Positions 26,279 to 37,149 are shown, counted from the stretch's first letter. The stretch: 64,000 bases of DNA from Pontibacter rufus (GCF_015694705.1 NZ_JADQDR010000005.1:1-64000); one strand, 5' to 3'. The notes: a model not told the origin generated them from the sequence alone. Numbers and translations: made by a program.

Positions 26279-28384
26279 ATGACACTTAATAGAGAAGATA
26301 TGGACACTACCGGAGCAGAGGCTAACAAACCTGAGAACCAGCATGCGGCGCAGCAAGGTCAGCAGGACGCCATCGTGCCCGATGATAACGCCGCACCAAC
26401 TTTAGCATCTGCAGAGATAAACCGGCAAAGCGAATTTGATGCAGCCCCAGGCGTGCCAAAAGAGGAGCAACCCGAGATAGCGCCAGATCTGAAAACGCCA
26501 CAGGAGGCGGCCGTATCAGAAGAGAAAACGGAAGCTTTTGCCGCGGCTGCAGCAGAGGCGCCGGCCAAAGCAGATGATGATGCTGTTACTGGTGCCGCAA
26601 CGCCACCTGCAGAGAGCGCACCTGCAGCGGATGCTGCCGCGCACGAAGAGGAAGACGAGGAGGAGGAAACGCAGACTGATTACAGCGCCCTACCGCTGGA
26701 AGAGTTGCGCCATACTTTGCAGTCCCTGCTCAGGAGCGGTGATGTACGCCGCAAGCACAAACTTATAAATGAGTTGCAGCGCCATTATGATCTGAAGTTC
26801 CAGGCTGAGCGCAACGAAGCCTTGGAGCGCTTTAAGCAGGAGGGAAGCAGCGAAGAGGATTTTGCCTATCATGCCTCTGCCGAGCACCAAGATCTGGAAA
26901 AACTGCTGACAGCTTACCGGGATGCCCGCCACCAGGAGCGCCAGTCGGCCGAAGTGCAGCGCCAGCATAGCTTAACGCGTAAACAGGAAATTCTGAACCA
27001 GTTGCGGCAACTCGTAGAATCTGCTGAAACCAAGAGCAGCAACGAAGAACTGAAGCGTTTGCAGGCCGAATGGAAAGCCACCGGACCTGTGCCGGCCGGA
27101 GAAGCGCAGGAGCTCTGGGACTCCTACCACGCCCTGCTCGATATTTTCTATAACAATCGCAGCATTTTCTTCGAGCTGAAGGAGCTTGACCGTAAACGCA
27201 ACCTTGATGCAAAACTGGCGCTGGTTGATAGGGCAGAAGCGCTTGAACAGGAGGAGTCAATCAACAAAGCCCTTCAGGAACTGCGCCATCTGCATGAGGA
27301 GTGGAAAAATATAGGCCCTGTGCCCAACGATCAGCGAGATGCTATCTGGGATCGCTTTATTGCAGCATCCGAAAAGGTACATACGCGCCGGCGCAGTTAC
27401 CAGGAAACACGCCATACCCAGGAAATGGAAAACCTGGTAAAAAAACGTGCCTTGCTGGAGCGCCTGCACAGTTTCCAGAACATACAAACCGACCGCATCA
27501 ACGAGTGGCGCGACAGAACAGCCGATATTCAGAAACTGAAGGAAGAATGGGATGCTGCCGGGCTGGTTCCAAAAGAATATGCAGAAGAGGTTAACAAAGA
27601 TTTCTGGAGCAACTATAAAGCTTTCTTTCAGCACAAAAATCAGTTCTTCAAAAGCCTAGATGAGCAGAAAATGAACAACCTGCGGCTTAAAACAGAACTA
27701 TGTGAAGAAGCAGAGAGCCTGAAAGACAGTACCGACTGGAATGCAACAAAGGAAAAGCTGATTCAGCTGCAGAAGAAGTGGAAAACCATTGGCCGTGTGC
27801 CAGATAAATATTCTGATAAAATATGGCAGCGGTTCCGTACAGCCTGCAACGCTTTTTTTGATCGCAAACAAAGCCAGGAGCAGCAACAGACCGCAGCACA
27901 AGAGCGGCTCTCTTCCGAAAAGCTGGAGTTGTGCGACAGGATAGCTGAAAAGCTTTCTCAGCCGAATGCACCGGCATCGCTGGAAGAGTTTGATTCTTTT
28001 GTAACCCAATGGCGTGCACTGGACAACAATAACAGGCGCAGTAGTCCTAAAGCAGAAGAAAAGTTCCTGGCGCTTATCGAAAAGTACCTGGAGCGTGTGC
28101 CGGAACTGACCTATGAGGACAGAACAGAAATGCTGGTAAAACTGCAGGTAGAGCGCATCAAACACAGCCCGGATGCAGCCCACAAACTGCAGCAGCGGGA
28201 GCATGCTATTCGCCGGGAAGTTACGCAACTGCAAAACGACATACAGACGCTTCGCACCAATATCGAGTTCTTTTCACGTTCTAAAAACGCAGCAAAGCTT
28301 CGGGAGGAGTATGAGGGCCGCATCAGCGAGTCGCAAAAACGCATCGATAAGCTGCAACTACAGCTGGCGGCGTTCAGAAGCTAA
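26279..28384 (+). CDS. DUF349 repeat protein with acidic N-terminus
   Basis: A 701-residue cytoplasmic protein. Residues 1-130 are low-complexity, rich in Ala, Pro and Glu. From about 140 on the protein is almost wholly helical with repeated DUF349 units, recognisable by recurring W-K-x-x-G-x-V-P motifs (for example WKATGPVP, WKNIGPVP, WDAAGLVP and WKTIGRVP), each followed by D-x-x-W-x-x-F. The end is a coiled coil (about 640-700). Proteins of this type are common in Bacteroidota and of unknown function. It is the second gene after yqgE. Confidence 0.85.
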   Translation: MTLNREDMDTTGAEANKPENQHAAQQGQQDAIVPDDNAAPTLASAEINRQSEFDAAPGVPKEEQPEIAPDLKTPQEAAVSEEKTEAFAAAAAEAPAKADDDAVTGAATPPAESAPAADAAAHEEEDEEEETQTDYSALPLEELRHTLQSLLRSGDVRRKHKLINELQRHYDLKFQAERNEALERFKQEGSSEEDFAYHASAEHQDLEKLLTAYRDARHQERQSAEVQRQHSLTRKQEILNQLRQLVESAETKSSNEELKRLQAEWKATGPVPAGEAQELWDSYHALLDIFYNNRSIFFELKELDRKRNLDAKLALVDRAEALEQEESINKALQELRHLHEEWKNIGPVPNDQRDAIWDRFIAASEKVHTRRRSYQETRHTQEMENLVKKRALLERLHSFQNIQTDRINEWRDRTADIQKLKEEWDAAGLVPKEYAEEVNKDFWSNYKAFFQHKNQFFKSLDEQKMNNLRLKTELCEEAESLKDSTDWNATKEKLIQLQKKWKTIGRVPDKYSDKIWQRFRTACNAFFDRKQSQEQQQTAAQERLSSEKLELCDRIAEKLSQPNAPASLEEFDSFVTQWRALDNNNRRSSPKAEEKFLALIEKYLERVPELTYEDRTEMLVKLQVERIKHSPDAAHKLQQREHAIRREVTQLQNDIQTLRTNIEFFSRSKNAAKLREEYEGRISESQKRIDKLQLQLAAFRS

Positions 28385-28445
28385 GGATTTTAACCTGACA
28401 TTCAAAAGCTTATCTGCAACAGGCAAAAAAAGTTGAGGTGAGCAC

Positions 28446-28475
28446 TTGCAGATAAAAAACAATACTATACCTTTG
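28446..28475 (+). promoter_or_regulatory. Bacteroidota-type promoter for tRNA-Thr
   Basis: TTG at 28446-28448 and TACCTTTG at 28468-28475, spaced by 19 bases, fit the -33/-7 consensus TTG-N19-TAnnTTTG of the Bacteroidota primary sigma factor. The first tRNA begins 37 bases downstream. Confidence 0.75.
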
Positions 28476-28512
28476 CATCGCTTTAGAACGATAAAGCATC
28501 GTAAAAGGGCAG

Positions 28513-28585
<73 letters not shown>

Positions 28586-28689
28586 CTTTTTTAGATTTGT
28601 AAATTGATTGGTTTGTAAATTTGGGAATTACAACGTATAATTTGGAGGTGACTTTCTCATCTTCAAATTTCCAAATATTCAAATCAGAA

Positions 28690-28762
<73 letters not shown>

Positions 28763-28770
28763 TCTCCCAA

Positions 28771-28804
28771 ACAAAAAACCTTCAGATAAAACTGAAGGTT
28801 TTTT
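28771..28804 (+). terminator. Terminator of the tRNA-Thr pair
   Basis: Arms 28771-28784 and 28791-28804 pair closely with a 6-base loop and end in a run of seven T. This is a textbook rho-independent terminator nine bases after the second tRNA. Confidence 0.9.
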
Positions 28805-28907
28805 GTTTTCAGGGCATTCAGACTTATCCTTCCGCAACCGCTTCAGTATGCTAAAGCTATGTTTTATTTCAGATTATACTTTAATTTGAGTTTCGTTTTC
28901 TAAAGCT

Positions 28908-30074
28908 ATGCAACTAACAGAGGTAAATACTCCCGAACTGGCACAGGAATTTCTGCTGCTGCCCGTGAAGCTATACAAGAAAGACCCTAACTACATCCGG
29001 CCGCTCGACAAAGACATCGAGCAAGTTTTTGACCCTAAAAAAAACAAGCTGCTCCGCAACGGAGAAGCTATCCGCTGGGTACTGCGCGACGACAAAGGTG
29101 AAACTATAGGACGCGTTGCAGCCTTCATCAATAAAAAGATTGCTAATACGTACGAGCAACCGACGGGCGGGCTTGGCTTTTTTGATTGCATAGACGACCA
29201 GCAGGCGGCCAACACCTTGTTCGATGCTTCTGTGGACTGGCTCAAAGTTCGGGGTATGGAAGCAGTGGACGGGCCCGTCAACCTGGGCGACAGAGACCGC
29301 TGGTGGGGACTGCTGGTTGAAGGGTTTCATGCCCCGACTTACTGCATGAACTACAACGCTCCATATTATCAGCAGCTGTTCGAGAACTATGGCTTTCAGG
29401 TATACTTTAAGCAATATGTTTACTACCGTACCGTAGAAGAAAAGCTGGAACCTGAAATATACCGCAAAGCTACAACTATCCTGGAAAACCCGGATTACCA
29501 CTTCCGGCACATGAGCAAAGATGATCTGAAAAAGTATGCCGAGGATTTCAGGACAATATACAACAAAGCCTGGACCAAACACGAAGGCGTAAAAGGCATG
29601 ACGGAGGCGCAGGCCATGAGCATTATGAACCAGCTGAAACCTGTATTGGACGAACGCATCATCTGGTTCGGATATTACAAAAATGAGCCTGTCAGCTTTT
29701 TTATCAGCCTGCCGGAACTGAACCAGCTCTTCAAGTATAACAATGGCAAACTAGATTGGTGGGGCAAGCTTAAATTCGTTTACCACCGCTGGAAAGGGGA
29801 TTGCAAGGGCATGTTTGGTGTCGCCTTCGGGGTGGTACCGGAACATCAACGCAAAGGTGTGGAAACTGCCATGGTGGTGGCCAGTTCCAAAGTTATCCAG
29901 AACAATTCTTCTATACCCTACACGGAGTTTCAGATGAACTGGATTGGCGACTTTAACCCGAAAATGATGAATGTGGCCGTGCAGGTGGGTGGCCGTATCT
30001 ACAAAACATATCACTCTTACCGCTTTTTGTTCGACAGAACAAAAGAGTTTAAGCGTATGCCAATCATAAATTAA
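28908..30074 (+). CDS. GNAT-like acyltransferase of unknown substrate
   Basis: A 388-residue protein with the look of a large GNAT-fold protein. Residues 40-110 and 250-340 have strand-helix patterns, and G-V-V-P-E-H-Q-R-K-G-V-E near residue 310 resembles the acetyl-CoA pyrophosphate loop (Q/R-x-x-G-x-G/A). The N-terminal half contains D-G-P-V-N-L-G-D-R. Proteins of this type are frequent in Bacteroidota but uncharacterised. Its stop overlaps the convergent K+ channel gene by 4 bases. Confidence 0.7.
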   Translation: MQLTEVNTPELAQEFLLLPVKLYKKDPNYIRPLDKDIEQVFDPKKNKLLRNGEAIRWVLRDDKGETIGRVAAFINKKIANTYEQPTGGLGFFDCIDDQQAANTLFDASVDWLKVRGMEAVDGPVNLGDRDRWWGLLVEGFHAPTYCMNYNAPYYQQLFENYGFQVYFKQYVYYRTVEEKLEPEIYRKATTILENPDYHFRHMSKDDLKKYAEDFRTIYNKAWTKHEGVKGMTEAQAMSIMNQLKPVLDERIIWFGYYKNEPVSFFISLPELNQLFKYNNGKLDWWGKLKFVYHRWKGDCKGMFGVAFGVVPEHQRKGVETAMVVASSKVIQNNSSIPYTEFQMNWIGDFNPKMMNVAVQVGGRIYKTYHSYRFLFDRTKEFKRMPIIN

Positions 30075-31105
30075 TCTGTCGGAGAAAGGTCAAGTTTTGT
30101 ATTAAATACAGGTCCATCAAGGTCCTCCCAGTGCCAGCCACCATTTTCCATCATCGACTTCAGGATGCGGCGCCTTAAAGCAAGCTCACCGATTCTGTCC
30201 TGTGATGGCATATGCAATGTGAAATGAAGTTTGCGGATGCTGTCGAGCCGAAAAGCGGGAGGTTCGGTCTCGGCAGGCTTTATGAAAGTGGCTGTAAGCG
30301 TTTCAAGGAAGGAACTGATGGCGCACCGTACAGGAAAAATGTACTGCTCGCCGGGCCTGAGTTCTTTTGGCACATACAACAGCAGCAGGCTCAGGGCCTC
30401 ATCGAAAGCTACCAGGTTGGGCAGCAGCGCGGTTTCTTTCCGGCTTTGATGAAAAAAGTGCAGTACGGGATAGGAGAAATGCAGCTGTCCCTGTTTGGCT
30501 ATACTTTGCGCCAGCTCCTGTAACTGTGCGTTCAGCATGCTGAAATCCTGGCCATTCCAGTTATTAACCAGCATTGCCTGCGGGCTGTGGCCAATGGCAG
30601 CTATGCGTATACTCAGCGACCGCCTTTCCGTTACTGCCGAGAGCACAGGCACCATATACGTGATGCTCAGCGTTATCACAAGCAGGCCCGTAAAGGAGAC
30701 GAACGCAGCATAAATTTTCCATAAATCGGTGCCGCCTATAAAGTCGCCGACGCCAAGGGTTGTGAGCAGGTAGCCGGTATAATAAAATCGCTCTAGGGGG
30801 GTAGCCGGCAGGTAAGAAGAGCTGTTTATCACCGCTTCGGGGTCAGACATAACAACCATCATATTGGATAGCCACAGCAGCATAACCCAAACCAGCACGA
30901 TGCTTACAACAATAACAACGCCCTGGCTGTTGTAGACATTTTTGCTTTTACGGATTCGGTAAAGTACCCTGAAGAAGAAGGAAACCAGGGAAGTGATTTG
31001 ACCGCTGATAAAACCAGAGCCACGCGGCGCAAAGATGGTGTAAATCAGATCGAATATTGTCAGCAGCATGATCAGTAAGCCCGGAAAGAAGAGGAGCAGG
31101 TTCAT
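30071..31105 (-). CDS. Potassium channel family protein
   Basis: A 344-residue membrane protein with three hydrophobic helices (about 3-25, 63-88 and 136-162). A pore loop before the last helix carries the filter T-T-L-G-V-G-D-F. The classical filter is TVGYGD; here Val replaces Tyr, a variant found in some bacterial channels. The remaining 180 residues are cytoplasmic, without a recognisable RCK nucleotide-binding motif. Ion selectivity is inferred from the filter only. The gene is convergent with the GNAT-like gene. Confidence 0.8.
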   Translation of the reverse strand: MNLLLFFPGLLIMLLTIFDLIYTIFAPRGSGFISGQITSLVSFFFRVLYRIRKSKNVYNSQGVVIVVSIVLVWVMLLWLSNMMVVMSDPEAVINSSSYLPATPLERFYYTGYLLTTLGVGDFIGGTDLWKIYAAFVSFTGLLVITLSITYMVPVLSAVTERRSLSIRIAAIGHSPQAMLVNNWNGQDFSMLNAQLQELAQSIAKQGQLHFSYPVLHFFHQSRKETALLPNLVAFDEALSLLLLYVPKELRPGEQYIFPVRCAISSFLETLTATFIKPAETEPPAFRLDSIRKLHFTLHMPSQDRIGELALRRRILKSMMENGGWHWEDLDGPVFNTKLDLSPTD

Positions 31106-31117
31106 TCAGTTTAAGGT

Positions 31118-31157
31118 CGCAACAGGTAGAAGAAAACTTTCTTTTATACCTGTTGCG
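31118..31157. repeat. Hairpin between two minus-strand genes
   Basis: Perfect 11-base arms (31118-31128 and 31147-31157) with further A/T pairing inside. It lies after the 31237-31968 gene in the direction of transcription and may terminate it, though a T run is missing. Confidence 0.5.
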
Positions 31158-31236
31158 TGCAAAGCAGGTTGCTTACATAGTGCTATGCCGTACTGAACGT
31201 GTGTTTCGCGGGGGCTTAGCTCATAGAGCGAAGGGG

Positions 31237-31968
31237 CTATAGGCTGTCATAAAAAGCCAGCGTTTCCATCCAGCCTTCTTCCGTATCCGCGTCAATATTC
31301 TGCTTGCTGATAAAATCTTCTACCTGCTGTTGCTTATCCTGCAGCGCTTTGAGCAGGCTGCGTTTGCTGAGCTTTACCTTTTGCGGTTCCTCCCCCTGCT
31401 TTATCAGGTAATAATCGTTTTCTGTAACAAGCTCATCAAAAGTTCTTCCGGCAGAATAGCCGCCTTTAAAATCAGCTTTCACCAGTGATTTACCCGGTAA
31501 AAGCACCATAGTCGATTTTTTACCTTCATGCAACACAATGGCAAATCTGTCGGTAGGGCTCTTGAGCATGCGGGATATTTCCGGGACTTTCCTGAAGGTA
31601 TAGCTCCTGGCGCCGAGCGTGTCTTTGAGTACAAAATAGTCTATCTTATTTGGCGGCAGCAGGTAAGTTTTGCCGTCTCCTTTCTGAAACTGGACTACAT
31701 TTTCATACACGTTATACTTAACAGGTACATTGTCAAAAATGAGATTATCCGGAATGTGAATGGTGGCCTTTCCCCACTTATCTAAGAAAAACGGGCTGCC
31801 TTTCACGCCCTCGTAGCGCCGATCATACGTCATCACCATACCGGATATATTGGTTGCATCGCCCAGCTCGTTCAGATTTTGCTGCGCGGCATTGCCCACG
31901 GGTATCGTTTGCGCCATAGCCAGCGGAGCGGTAAAAACAAGCAGGCTCACAAGTGTAAGCTTTTTCAT
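31237..31968 (-). CDS. Secreted protein of unknown function
   Basis: A 243-residue protein with a clear Sec signal peptide (KK, hydrophobic core, cleavage after A-M-A-Q near residue 19). The mature part is beta-rich with no catalytic motif that I know. I chose the start at 31968 because it gives a normal signal peptide; the frame is open 23 codons upstream. The C-terminal 50 residues look helical with Lys and Gln clusters. It is alone, divergent from the SDR gene at 32161. Confidence 0.65.
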   Translation of the reverse strand: MKKLTLVSLLVFTAPLAMAQTIPVGNAAQQNLNELGDATNISGMVMTYDRRYEGVKGSPFFLDKWGKATIHIPDNLIFDNVPVKYNVYENVVQFQKGDGKTYLLPPNKIDYFVLKDTLGARSYTFRKVPEISRMLKSPTDRFAIVLHEGKKSTMVLLPGKSLVKADFKGGYSAGRTFDELVTENDYYLIKQGEEPQKVKLSKRSLLKALQDKQQQVEDFISKQNIDADTEEGWMETLAFYDSL

Positions 31969-32160
31969 AAACAAGCAGTTGAATGGTGTAACAGGATATT
32001 CAAAGTATAATGGCAGCATCGGGGCATAATATAGCAAATAATAGTTCCGTAATCAATTCCCGTTCCTTCTAAAATAAACTTCAGGGAGGAGGATGGCCCG
32101 CCGGGCTTTGGCCGGTTAAGTATAATTTACGTTATTGGGCTCCTAACTAACAGGATAAGA

Positions 32161-32931
32161 ATGATGCAGAATAAATGGCTGTTAACAGGTAAAAAAGCCG
32201 TAGTAACAGGCGGCTCCAAAGGTATAGGCGAAGCAGTAGTAAAAGAGTTTCTGGAGCTGGGGGCCGAAGTGCTGGCTGTTGCCCGCAAACAGGAGGATTT
32301 AGATATCCTGCAAGCGAATGCCACTGGTAAGCTCTCCGTATTAGCCGCCGATGTAAGCAAACCGGAAGGCCGCGCCAGCCTGGTAAGCCAGGTGCAGGAA
32401 ACCTGGGGCCAGCTGGATATACTTGTAAACAATGCAGGCACCAACATCCGCAAACCTTCGGTTGACTATACAGCTGATGAGTTTGACTTTATTATGAATA
32501 CAAACCTGCGCTCTGCTTTTGAGCTAAACCGTGCTTTATTTCCGCTGCTGCAGGCTTCGGAGCAGGGCAATGTGGTGCACGTCACATCGGTGGCCGGGCT
32601 TATGCATGTGCGTACCGGCAGCATCTATGGCATGACCAAAGCAGCCCTAAACCAGCTTACGCGCAACCTCGCTGCCGAATGGGCCGGGAACAACATCCGC
32701 GTGAATGCAGTAGCACCCTGGTACATCAGCACGCCGCTTGCGCAAACGGTGCTGCAGAAAAAAGAATTTTACGATGCCGTTATCAGCCGCACGCCCATGC
32801 AGCGTGTAGGCGAGCCTGCCGAAGTAGCTGCCGCCGTAGCATTCCTCTGTATGCCTGCCGCTGCCTATATTACTGGGCAGACGCTGGCCGTAGATGGCGG
32901 CTTCACCATCAACGGTTTTCACCCGGCCTGA
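32161..32931 (+). CDS. SDR family oxidoreductase
   Basis: A 256-residue classical short-chain dehydrogenase. T-G-G-S-K-G-I-G is the NAD(P) loop at residues 17-24, N-N-A-G-T-N follows strand 4, the catalytic Ser is in H-V-T-S-V-A, and Y-G-M-T-K gives the Tyr and Lys. The C-terminus has the [10 protein letters not shown] motif of the tropinone reductase and 3-oxoacyl-reductase group. The neighbours give no hint of its substrate. The start is the first of two adjacent ATG codons. Confidence 0.88.
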   Translation: MMQNKWLLTGKKAVVTGGSKGIGEAVVKEFLELGAEVLAVARKQEDLDILQANATGKLSVLAADVSKPEGRASLVSQVQETWGQLDILVNNAGTNIRKPSVDYTADEFDFIMNTNLRSAFELNRALFPLLQASEQGNVVHVTSVAGLMHVRTGSIYGMTKAALNQLTRNLAAEWAGNNIRVNAVAPWYISTPLAQTVLQKKEFYDAVISRTPMQRVGEPAEVAAAVAFLCMPAAAYITGQTLAVDGGFTINGFHPA

Positions 32932-33070
32932 GTCTAAGTATAAATACGCGCCTGCGCTACGTAAAAGTGTGTTGAAAAGAGTGGCTTTTGAAGCAAAAAA
33001 TGCTTACTTTTGTATGATGTGGAAACGTATGTTCCGGACAGATTCCGGAGCTATTCCAAACCTTAATTAC

Positions 33071-33313
33071 ATGGCCAGAAACCAACTTTGCCTGCTGCTG
33101 ATTTTTGCCCTGCTGGCAGCTACGGCAACTTCCTGTAAGCCCGCCTGCCCTATAGCCGCCTGCCAGGTGCGGATGGTGCACCGGCATGGCGAAGATGAAT
33201 TCAGAGGGCAGCCTATCTGGAAAAAACAAAATCCCCGGATCGGAGAAAAACTGCCCAAACCCTCACAGGAAAATACAAGCAGCCGCAACAACAAAAGCCG
33301 GAATAAGAACTGA
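33071..33313 (+). CDS. Small basic lipoprotein of unknown function
   Basis: An 80-residue protein with a hydrophobic signal and Cys22 in A-T-S-C as probable lipidation site. Two further cysteines follow in C-P-I-A-A-C. The C-terminal half is rich in Lys, Asn and Ser and looks unstructured. I place the start at ATG 33071, since a longer open frame overlaps the SDR gene without any signal-like start. A TACTTTTG at 33005-33012 resembles a -7 element. gyrA follows 67 bases downstream. Confidence 0.65.
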   Translation: MARNQLCLLLIFALLAATATSCKPACPIAACQVRMVHRHGEDEFRGQPIWKKQNPRIGEKLPKPSQENTSSRNNKSRNKN

Positions 33314-33380
33314 GTTTGCGTCTTAAGCATTTGTACATAAATTAGCTGATTAAATACATAAAAATAACTTGACCTCAAAC

Positions 33381-35942
33381 ATGACTGAAGGCGAAAGAAT
33401 CATACCGATCAACATTGAAGATGAGATGCGCGGTGCGTATATCGACTACTCAATGTCTGTTATCATTTCCAGAGCCTTGCCTGACGTTCGGGACGGATTG
33501 AAACCGGTGCATCGCCGCGTTCTCTACGGAATGTCCGAACTGGGTGTAACCTACAACAAAGCCTATAAAAAATCTGCCCGTATTGTGGGCGAAGTGCTGG
33601 GCAAATACCACCCGCATGGCGACGCCTCTGTATATGATACCATGGTGCGTATGGCCCAGCCATGGTCGCTGCGCTACATGCTGGTTGACGGCCAGGGGAA
33701 CTTCGGCTCCATAGACGGAGACTCACCGGCGGCCATGCGTTATACCGAAGCGCGCCTCAAGCGTATTGCTGATGAACTGCTGGCGGATCTGGATAAGAAC
33801 ACGGTTGACTTTGTACCTAACTTCGATGACTCGCTGAAAGAGCCGAGCGTTATGCCGGCCAAATTCCCGAACCTGCTGGTAAACGGCACTTCCGGTATTG
33901 CGGTAGGTATGGCCACTAACATGGCGCCCCATAACCTCACTGAGGTAATAAATGGCGTAATTGCCTATATCGACAACCACGATATTACCATTGCCGAGCT
34001 GATGCAGTACATCACAGCGCCGGATTTCCCGACAGGCGGTATTATTTATGGTTACGATGGCGTGAAAGCTGCTTTTGAAACGGGTCGCGGGCGCGTGCTC
34101 ATGCGTGGCCGTGCCATCTTCGAAACAACTCCTTCGGGCAAAGAGCAGATTATTGTCACAGAGATACCATACATGGTCAACAAAGCTTCGCTGATCGAGA
34201 AAACAGCAGCTTTGGTGAACGACAAAAAAATAGAAGGCATTTCGGACCTGCGGGACGAGTCTGACCGCGATGGCCTGCGCATTGTGTACGACCTGAAGCG
34301 CGATGCGATTCCGAATGTGGTGCTTAATAACCTTTACAAGTATACGGCGCTGCAGTCGTCGTTTGGCGTGAACAACGTGGCCCTGGTAAAAGGCCGCCCG
34401 CTGACGCTGAACCTGAAGGAACTGATACATTACTTTGTAGAGCACCGCCACGAGGTTGTTATCCGCCGCACGCAGTATGAACTGGAGGAAGCACGGAAAC
34501 GCGCCCACATCCTGGAAGGCCTGCTGATAGCGCTGGACAATCTGGACGAGGTGATTAACCTTATCCGGGCTTCGCGCGATCCGGAAATAGCCCGCAATGG
34601 CCTGATGGAACGTTTTGGTTTGTCTGAAATACAGGCCCGCGCCATACTGGACATGCGTTTGCAGCGCCTCACCGGCCTGGAGCGCGACAAGATCCAGCAG
34701 GAATATCAGGAAATCATGAAGTTAATTGATCACCTGGTAAGCGTGCTGAATGACGAAGGGCTGCGCATGCAGATAATCAAGGACGAACTCCTGGAAATAA
34801 AAGGCCGCTATGGCGATGAACGCCGTACCAGCATCGAGGCTTCGACAGGCGACATCTCCTATGAGGATATGATTCCGGAGGAGAACATGGTGATCACCAT
34901 CTCGAACGAAGGTTATATCAAACGCACTTCCCTGAGCGAGTACCGCAGCCAGAGCCGTGGTGGCGTTGGCTCCAGGGGCGTGGCAGCTTCCAAAGAAAGC
35001 GATTTTACCGAGCACCTGTTTGTGGCCAGCACTCATAATTACATGCTTTTCTTTACGGAGCTCGGCCGCGTGTTCTGGCTGAAAGTATACGAGATTCCGG
35101 AAGGAGGGAAGACCACCAAGGGAAGGGCCATCCAGAACATCATCCAGATAGAAAAAGAAGACCGTGTACGTGCCGTGTTGAACGTGCACAACCTTGATAA
35201 CCAGGATTATATCCTTAACCATAACCTGTTCTTCTGTACCGAACAGGGCACCATCAAAAAGACTGTGCTGGAGGCATACTCACGCCCCAGAACCAACGGC
35301 ATCAACGCCATCACCATCAACGATGGCGATCGCCTGCTGGATGTGCAGCTTACCAACGGCAACAGCGAAATTGTGATTGCGCTGGAATCGGGCAGGGCCA
35401 TTCGCTTTAACGAGAGCCAGGTGCGCACCATGGGGCGCAACGCGGCAGGTGTGCGCGGCGTAACCTTGGCTGGCCCTGATGACAAAGTTGTTGGTATGGT
35501 TTGTGTACAGAGCGAAAACACAGAGCTCCTGGTAGTATCTGAAAACGGCTTCGGCAAGCGCTCGCTGCTGGATGAATACCGGATTACGAACCGTGGCGGC
35601 AAGGGCGTTAAAACCCTGAACGTGACGGAAAAAACCGGCAAACTGGTAGCTATCAAAGGCGTAGTGGACACCGATGACCTCATGATCATTAACCGGTCCG
35701 GTATTACGATTCGCCTGCGCGTGGCTGATATCCGCGTAATCGGACGTGCCACACAAGGCGTACGCCTGATTAAACTTAACGAAGGAGATCAGATATCATC
35801 GGTAGCCAAAGTAGAAATGGACAATGAGGAGGAAGTTGTAGAGGCGGTGCTGGATCAGTCGGAACTTACACCCGAAGACTCGTTGCAACCCGATGATATG
35901 ATAGACCCCGTAGCGGAAGAGGATGAGCCCGAAGTTGAATAA
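33381..35942 (+). CDS. gyrA: DNA gyrase subunit A
   Basis: An 853-residue subunit of the type IIA topoisomerase that supercoils DNA. The breakage-reunion domain includes catalytic Tyr121 in A-A-M-R-Y-T. The quinolone region reads [10 protein letters not shown]: Ala82 stands where E. coli has Ser83, while Asp86 matches E. coli Asp87. The C-terminal domain has beta-pinwheel repeats and a GyrA-box-like S-Q-S-R-G-G-V-G-S. The tail is acidic. The start is ATG 33381; a TTG lies four codons before. gyrB is not in the window. Confidence 0.97.
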   Translation: MTEGERIIPINIEDEMRGAYIDYSMSVIISRALPDVRDGLKPVHRRVLYGMSELGVTYNKAYKKSARIVGEVLGKYHPHGDASVYDTMVRMAQPWSLRYMLVDGQGNFGSIDGDSPAAMRYTEARLKRIADELLADLDKNTVDFVPNFDDSLKEPSVMPAKFPNLLVNGTSGIAVGMATNMAPHNLTEVINGVIAYIDNHDITIAELMQYITAPDFPTGGIIYGYDGVKAAFETGRGRVLMRGRAIFETTPSGKEQIIVTEIPYMVNKASLIEKTAALVNDKKIEGISDLRDESDRDGLRIVYDLKRDAIPNVVLNNLYKYTALQSSFGVNNVALVKGRPLTLNLKELIHYFVEHRHEVVIRRTQYELEEARKRAHILEGLLIALDNLDEVINLIRASRDPEIARNGLMERFGLSEIQARAILDMRLQRLTGLERDKIQQEYQEIMKLIDHLVSVLNDEGLRMQIIKDELLEIKGRYGDERRTSIEASTGDISYEDMIPEENMVITISNEGYIKRTSLSEYRSQSRGGVGSRGVAASKESDFTEHLFVASTHNYMLFFTELGRVFWLKVYEIPEGGKTTKGRAIQNIIQIEKEDRVRAVLNVHNLDNQDYILNHNLFFCTEQGTIKKTVLEAYSRPRTNGINAITINDGDRLLDVQLTNGNSEIVIALESGRAIRFNESQVRTMGRNAAGVRGVTLAGPDDKVVGMVCVQSENTELLVVSENGFGKRSLLDEYRITNRGGKGVKTLNVTEKTGKLVAIKGVVDTDDLMIINRSGITIRLRVADIRVIGRATQGVRLIKLNEGDQISSVAKVEMDNEEEVVEAVLDQSELTPEDSLQPDDMIDPVAEEDEPEVE

Positions 35943-36015
35943 GTATAAATAAAAGGGAATTATATTTCACTGATTAAACGTTTAGACTAACAAACACAAA
36001 CCAATTTTAACAAAT

Positions 36016-37149
36016 ATGAGAAAAGTTCTTTTGACAGCCCTGGCAGCCGCGAGCATCTCGGTTGCGACCGCGCAGAACTCAGCTGTAAACAGCGCTATCC
36101 TGAACCACAAGAACGGAACACTGGATAAAGCGAAGGCTGATATCGATAAAGCCATTGAACATAAAAAGACCAAAGACGACGCCAAAACATGGTTTTACCG
36201 CGGCGTTATTTATCAGGATATGATTGGCAACCCAATCTATGGCAAATTAGCAGACGAAAATACGCCTATACTGGTACTGGAGTCTTATGATAAAGCTGTA
36301 GAACTTGATGGTAAAGACGGTGAGTTTGCCAAGCAGGTGCCTGCACGCAAAGAGTTGCTGTATGGCCAGGTGCTGAACCAGGCAGTGGAGTTCCACAACA
36401 AGCAGCAATGGAAAGAAGCCATCAGCAAGTATGATCTGGCTTCCAAAATAAACCCGACAGATACTACCGCTGTGCTTTACGCGGCATATGCATCTACAGC
36501 CAACCAGGATTATGCCGGCGCTATCAAGTATTATGATAAGCTGATTGACATGGGCCATAAGACAGAAGATGTTTATAAGGCAAAAGTTCAGTTGCAGCAG
36601 CAGATAGAAGCGCCCGACGAGGAAGTGATGAAGACACTGGCGAATGGCCTGAAAGAACATCCGAACAGTACCTACCTGATGCAGGAAGAGCTGAAATATT
36701 ACCTGAAAAATGACCGCGGCGATGAGGCCATGGCCAAGCTCGAAAGTGCCATCAAAGCTGATCCGAACAATGCCAGCCTGTACGCAGTGCTGGGCAACCT
36801 GCAGGAGCGCAAAGGCAACCTGGATGCTGCCACCGCTAATTACAAAAAGGCGATAGAGCTCGATAACAATAACTTTGATGCTTATTACAATCTGGGCGTA
36901 CTGGAGTATAACAGGGCTAGCGAGATTAACAACAAAGCTGCCAAAATGGATTATGCTACATACCAGAAAAAAGGCAAGGCGCTGGAAGCGGAGGCAAAGG
37001 AACATTTTGCAGCATCGCTGCCATACTTTGAAAGAGCGCTGGAAATCCAGCCTGACGATCAAAGCACTATGCAGAACCTGGTGCGCGTGTATACCCGCAT
37101 AGGCCGCAAAGCAGACGCTGACCGCATCAGCAAAATGGTGAAGCAATAA
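36016..37149 (+). CDS. Secreted TPR-repeat protein
   Basis: A 377-residue protein with a signal peptide (cleavage near ATAQ, residue 20) and repeated tetratricopeptide units. The clearest are around residues 120-165, 235-300 and 335-370, with N-x-A-S-L-Y-A-V-L-G-N-L and Y-K-K-A-I-E-L-D-N-N-N-F-D-A-Y-Y-N-L-G. These make protein-binding scaffolds. It follows gyrA by 73 bases and is closed by a strong terminator, so it could be read with gyrA or from its own promoter. Its partner is unknown. Confidence 0.85.
   Translation: MRKVLLTALAAASISVATAQNSAVNSAILNHKNGTLDKAKADIDKAIEHKKTKDDAKTWFYRGVIYQDMIGNPIYGKLADENTPILVLESYDKAVELDGKDGEFAKQVPARKELLYGQVLNQAVEFHNKQQWKEAISKYDLASKINPTDTTAVLYAAYASTANQDYAGAIKYYDKLIDMGHKTEDVYKAKVQLQQQIEAPDEEVMKTLANGLKEHPNSTYLMQEELKYYLKNDRGDEAMAKLESAIKADPNNASLYAVLGNLQERKGNLDAATANYKKAIELDNNNFDAYYNLGVLEYNRASEINNKAAKMDYATYQKKGKALEAEAKEHFAASLPYFERALEIQPDDQSTMQNLVRVYTRIGRKADADRISKMVKQ

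Noticed and set aside
33723..34508. A 261-codon open frame on the minus strand inside gyrA
   Set aside because: It lies fully antisense to a clearly conserved gene and shows no domain; it is a shadow of gyrA codon composition.
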